DNA from: Streptomyces sp. A 4/2
GTDB lineage: Bacteria; Actinomycetota; Actinomycetes; Streptomycetales; Streptomycetaceae
DNA: 64,000 bases
NCBI RefSeq assembly: GCF_940670765.1
Contig: NZ_CALNVW010000034.1
Location: 124,001 to 188,000, forward strand
Reading direction: 5' to 3'
Position numbers and translations under genes: made by a program. This document shows, piece after piece, positions 60,998-64,000 of this stretch (positions are counted from its first letter, which is position 1; each line of letters begins with the position of its first letter). The notes beneath the pieces are model-generated. The model worked only from the letters and a program-made list of their open reading frames with translations. It was not told where the DNA came from and searched no databases.

Positions 60998-63175
60998 ATG
61001 GATTCAGGGTCCGTGAGGAACGACTTCGACGGAACCGCGTACGGTCCCGTCATTCAGGCAGGAGAGATCGGGGCTCTGACCGTGAACATGCCGCAGCCCC
61101 GGACGGCTGTGGTGCCCCGGCAAGTCCCCCCGGCGTCGCCCGGGTTCGTCAATCGGACGGCGGTCCTCGGCGACATCGACGACTGGGCCGGCCGGGGCGG
61201 CAACGGTGCGCGCGTCGCGGTGCTCAGCGGATTGCCCGGAATGGGGAAGTCGGCCACGGTCCGGCAATGGGTCCAGGACCGGCGCGAGCAGTTTCCCGAT
61301 GGTGACTTCTATGTCGACTTCACCGAACTGCGCCGCGAGGTGGGCGCCGATGTCTCCACCGGCGTGACCAGTTGTCTGCGTGCGCTCGGAGTCACGGACG
61401 AATACCTGCCACCCACACTCGGTGAGTTGTGCGCGCTCTTCCGCAGCCACACGGCGCTCCGGCGGGTCCTGGTGGTGCTCGACGACGTCACCGAACCGGC
61501 TCAGCTCAGAGCGCTGATCCCCGGTGGTCCGGGCAGTGCCGTCATCGCCACGAGCCGTGGACGGCTCGGCGAGCTGGTCATGTCCGGCGCGGAGCTGATG
61601 CGTCTCGGACCGCTCGAACCGGCGCACGGCCTGCGCGTCCTGGAGGACCTGTGCGGGGCCGGGCGCGTGGCGGCCGATCCGGATGCGGCAGCCCGCATCG
61701 TCGACCTCTGCGACGGCTTACCTGTCGCGCTGCGGGTCGCGGGCGCCCGCCTGGCCATGCACCGAGGACTCACTCCGTCCGCGCTGGCCGCCGAACTGGC
61801 CGATGAGCAGGGCCGACTGGATGCCCTGAGCCTGGGAGGAGAAAACGCTGTGGCTGCCGTCTTCACCGTTGCGTACGAGGGCCTCGATGCGGAGGCGTCC
61901 CGCCTCTACCGGCTCCTCGGCGTCTATCCCGGGCACCACTGGGACGCCGAGACCGCCGCCGCTCTCGCGGACCTGACACCCCGGCAGGCACAGCGCCTCC
62001 TGGACACGCTCGAAGAGGCGAGTCTGGTGGAGGTCGCGGTGCCCGGCGACGGGGAGCGGGAGCCGGGGGCCGGACCGGGACACGAACCCGCCGGTCCGTA
62101 CGGGTTCCACGGTTTGGTACGCCTCCACGCCCGCAGCCAGGCCGAACAGCACGAGACCGTGGAACAACGCGCGGCAGCCGTGAAGCGCGTGATCGACCAC
62201 TTCCTCACCCTCACCGGGTACGCAGACCTGGCCGTGATGGGCGGCCGGATGCGCATCGGCGCGTACACGCGGCGACTAGACGGTGCCGCTGGGCCGTTCT
62301 CCACCAAGGCCGACGCCCTGAATTGGCTGGTCGGACACCGCGCCGAACTCCTCGCAGCCGTGCGCGCCGCGGCGGCGCTGAATCTGCACCGCCGGACCTG
62401 GGAGTTGGCGGAGGCGCTCACCGCGCTCTACCTCAACCGCCGCTACCTCAACGACTGGGCGGAGTCCGGCGAGCTCGGCGCGCTGGCTGCCGCCGCGGAC
62501 GGGAATCCCGCCGCCGAGTCCCGGCTGCGCGCCCTGGTGTCACGTCCCCTGCTGGACCGCGGAGACGACGACCGTGCCCGCGCGGAGCTGGAGACCGCGA
62601 TCGTCCGGGCCGACGAGAGCGGTGACACGCTGCTGCGGGCCTCCGCGCGTGAGTTCTACGGTCGTTACTGGGACCGGCACGACCTCTCCCGCGCCGTGGA
62701 GACGTACGGGGAGGCGCTGGAGTTCTACCGCCTGGACGGTGACCCGCGCGGTATCGCCATCGGCCTCTACTTCCTGGGCTGCGCACAGGACTCGGCGGGG
62801 CGGCACACCACAGCCCTGGACACGCTCGACGAGGCCTGGCGACGGTTCCTCGCGCTGACGGTGAAGGACGAGCGGATGGCGGCCCGCGCACGCAGCGCCA
62901 TCGGGACCACGCTCCACCATCTGGGACGTGACGACGAGGCGGTCACCGCGCTGGAGGAAGCCGTGCACGCGTTCGGGTCCGTGGGCGCACGCCACTACGA
63001 GGCCCCGGCACGCGAGGCGCTGGCCGAGCTCTGTTCGGGAGACCAGCGTCTGCGCCACCTGGTGCGGGCACTGGAGATCTACGAGGAGGGCGGCGGCCCG
63101 CGCGTGGCTGTCCTGCGCGAGCGCCTCTCAGCGGAATTCTCCTCCCCTGAATTCCCTTCAGGGGAGCAGCCGTAG
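60998..63175 (+). CDS. NLR-like NB-ARC/TPR protein with N-terminal BASS/RHIM-like motif (copy 2)
   Basis: 725 residues from ATG 60998, GGGGGAAAAG upstream. Residues 8-25 read N-D-F-D-G-T-A-Y-G-P-V-I-Q-A-G-E-I-G, nearly identical to the C-terminus of the helical protein at 45710. F-V-N-R-T-A-V precedes the P-loop G-L-P-G-M-G-K-S (78-85), Walker B V-L-V-V-L-D-D (157-163), S-R sensor in A-T-S-R and D-G-L-P-V-A-L-R-V. The C-terminus has TPR helices. It is divergent from the GT-like gene (154 bp) and its stop overlaps the converging second GT-like gene by 18 bp. It is homologous to the first NLR over the whole length. Confidence 0.9.
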   Translation: MDSGSVRNDFDGTAYGPVIQAGEIGALTVNMPQPRTAVVPRQVPPASPGFVNRTAVLGDIDDWAGRGGNGARVAVLSGLPGMGKSATVRQWVQDRREQFPDGDFYVDFTELRREVGADVSTGVTSCLRALGVTDEYLPPTLGELCALFRSHTALRRVLVVLDDVTEPAQLRALIPGGPGSAVIATSRGRLGELVMSGAELMRLGPLEPAHGLRVLEDLCGAGRVAADPDAAARIVDLCDGLPVALRVAGARLAMHRGLTPSALAAELADEQGRLDALSLGGENAVAAVFTVAYEGLDAEASRLYRLLGVYPGHHWDAETAAALADLTPRQAQRLLDTLEEASLVEVAVPGDGEREPGAGPGHEPAGPYGFHGLVRLHARSQAEQHETVEQRAAAVKRVIDHFLTLTGYADLAVMGGRMRIGAYTRRLDGAAGPFSTKADALNWLVGHRAELLAAVRAAAALNLHRRTWELAEALTALYLNRRYLNDWAESGELGALAAAADGNPAAESRLRALVSRPLLDRGDDDRARAELETAIVRADESGDTLLRASAREFYGRYWDRHDLSRAVETYGEALEFYRLDGDPRGIAIGLYFLGCAQDSAGRHTTALDTLDEAWRRFLALTVKDERMAARARSAIGTTLHHLGRDDEAVTALEEAVHAFGSVGARHYEAPAREALAELCSGDQRLRHLVRALEIYEEGGGPRVAVLRERLSAEFSSPEFPSGEQP

Positions 63176-64000
63176 CGTGACGTCCTCCTCGCGCCCGGCG
63201 AAGCAGAGGGTGAGGAAGCCCGCCAGGGGCAGGCCTGCCCGGAGGCAGCTGTAGACGGCCGAGGCCGACATCCCGGCGTCGGTCGTCCGGCCGGTCGTGG
63301 ACACCTCGACCGTACGGCCGTCCGTGAGCCGCACCCGGCAGCAGCCGCCCGCGAGCGACGAGGCAGCGAGCAGGGCGCCGGGGTAGCGGGCGAAGACGTT
63401 CTCGGCCCAGCGGGCCGCGGCAACCGCTGTGGGGGCGGCCGTACGGCGCACCAGGACGGATGCGCTCTCCGCGACGCCCTGGTCCCGGGCGTCGTCGCCG
63501 CAGCTCACGTACCGGAAGACGCTGTCCGTGCTGTCGGTGTCTGTGCGGTCGGTGTCTGTGCTGTCGGTGTCCGGTTCGGCGACGAGGTGAGCGACGGACG
63601 CCGGGAACCGTTCGACCACGACCCGGCTGTCGCCCTGGCTGGTGACGACCCGGGTGATGACGACGGACGCGGTCGTGTCCTCCTCGTCCGGCTGTGGCAC
63701 GGGGAGTACGGGAGCCAGCCTGGGCGGTGGAGGCCCCTCGCACGGATCGAGCCGGAGCTGTTCGTACACCACGGTGCGCAGATTCCCCAACGCGTGACCG
63801 GGGTCGGCGAAGGCGCTCTCCCCGAGCTTGCGGAAGCGGTCCGGCTGGTGCTCGGAGAGTGTGCGCTCGATCTGTGCGCGCAACGGTGCGTCCTGAACGA
63901 GCCGCGGCGCCAGCTGGCCCAGCTCCGCCATCGGTGTGCCGGGTACCACCTCGTGCTCACTGAACGCGCCGAGCAGCAGCGGGGTTCCGAGCGCGGCTCC
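63158..64000 (-). CDS. GT-B / CDP-glycerol transferase-like protein, C-terminal part only (copy 2)
   Basis: The frame stays open to the window edge; 280 residues are seen. A-A-L-G-T-P-L-L-L-G followed by V-P-G-T-P-M-A-E-L matches the same region of the gene at 59077 (A-A-L-G-L-P-L-I and L-P-G-S-P-M-A-E-L). The C-terminal domain also matches (S-A-S-V-L-V-R-R, R-W-A-E-N). It is a paralogue of the other GT-like gene and again faces an NLR. A short S-T-D-T-D repeat lies between residues of the linker. The start lies beyond the window. Confidence 0.7.
   Translation of the reverse strand, partial: GAALGTPLLLGAFSEHEVVPGTPMAELGQLAPRLVQDAPLRAQIERTLSEHQPDRFRKLGESAFADPGHALGNLRTVVYEQLRLDPCEGPPPPRLAPVLPVPQPDEEDTTASVVITRVVTSQGDSRVVVERFPASVAHLVAEPDTDSTDTDRTDTDSTDSVFRYVSCGDDARDQGVAESASVLVRRTAAPTAVAAARWAENVFARYPGALLAASSLAGGCCRVRLTDGRTVEVSTTGRTTDAGMSASAVYSCLRAGLPLAGFLTLCFAGREEDVTLRLLP

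Overview
The window is chromosomal DNA of a high-GC actinomycete, almost certainly a Streptomyces. Evidence: very high GC in third codon positions, many GTG starts, GTGA/ATGA stop-start overlaps, Tat and lipoprotein signal peptides, and the housekeeping set pyk - tRNA - pdtaR - liv operon - polA - lytic transglycosylase - hrpB - rpsA - PAC2 - coaE, an order I recall from other Streptomyces chromosomes. Layout: 1-13 kb carries the end of a phosphotransferase, a secreted phosphoesterase with a lectin domain, pepN, a translationally coupled PLP-decarboxylase / amine N-hydroxylase pair, a Tat-exported 5'-nucleotidase, a SIMPL protein and pyk. 13-15 kb holds a free-standing HTH-LAGLIDADG protein beside a short-variable-loop tRNA (anticodon CAA), then pdtaR. 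15-21 kb is a complete five-gene branched-chain amino acid ABC transporter. 21-29.7 kb holds a thioesterase, an FdhF/YdeP-type molybdoenzyme, polA, a secreted lytic transglycosylase and a two-gene membrane-protein operon. 29.7-39.7 kb holds hrpB, two methyltransferases, rpsA with a clear promoter and long leader, a secreted beta-helix protein behind a DasR-like box, PAC2, coaE, a TPR protein and a lipoprotein. 40-46 kb holds a carboxylesterase, an SNF2-helicase/SWIM pair and a small helical protein with an amyloid-like C-terminal motif. 46-52 kb is a sugar-uptake operon (binding protein, two permeases, LacI regulator, clan-A glycosidase). 52-56 kb is a TetR-associated operon in which two genes have decayed and only a Glu/Leu/Phe/Val dehydrogenase survives. 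56-64 kb contains two tandem modules, each an NB-ARC/TPR NLR-like protein facing a GT-B/CDP-glycerol-transferase-like gene. The most interesting signal is a short N-x3-G-x5/6-V-[IV]-Q-A-G motif shared by three otherwise unrelated proteins: the C-terminus of the 145-aa helical protein at 45.7 kb and the extreme N-termini of both NLRs at 56.9 and 61.0 kb. This is the architecture of RHIM-like bacterial amyloid signalling (BASS motif, BELL effector, NLR receptor), here apparently split over 15 kb. One neighbouring glycosyltransferase-like gene has 11 copies of a 7-bp repeat at its 5' end, the arrangement of a phase-variable locus. Independently, strand composition flips around 13-14 kb: the + strand is strongly C/A-rich to the left and G/T-rich to the right regardless of gene direction, an origin-like skew in a region with no recognisable origin.
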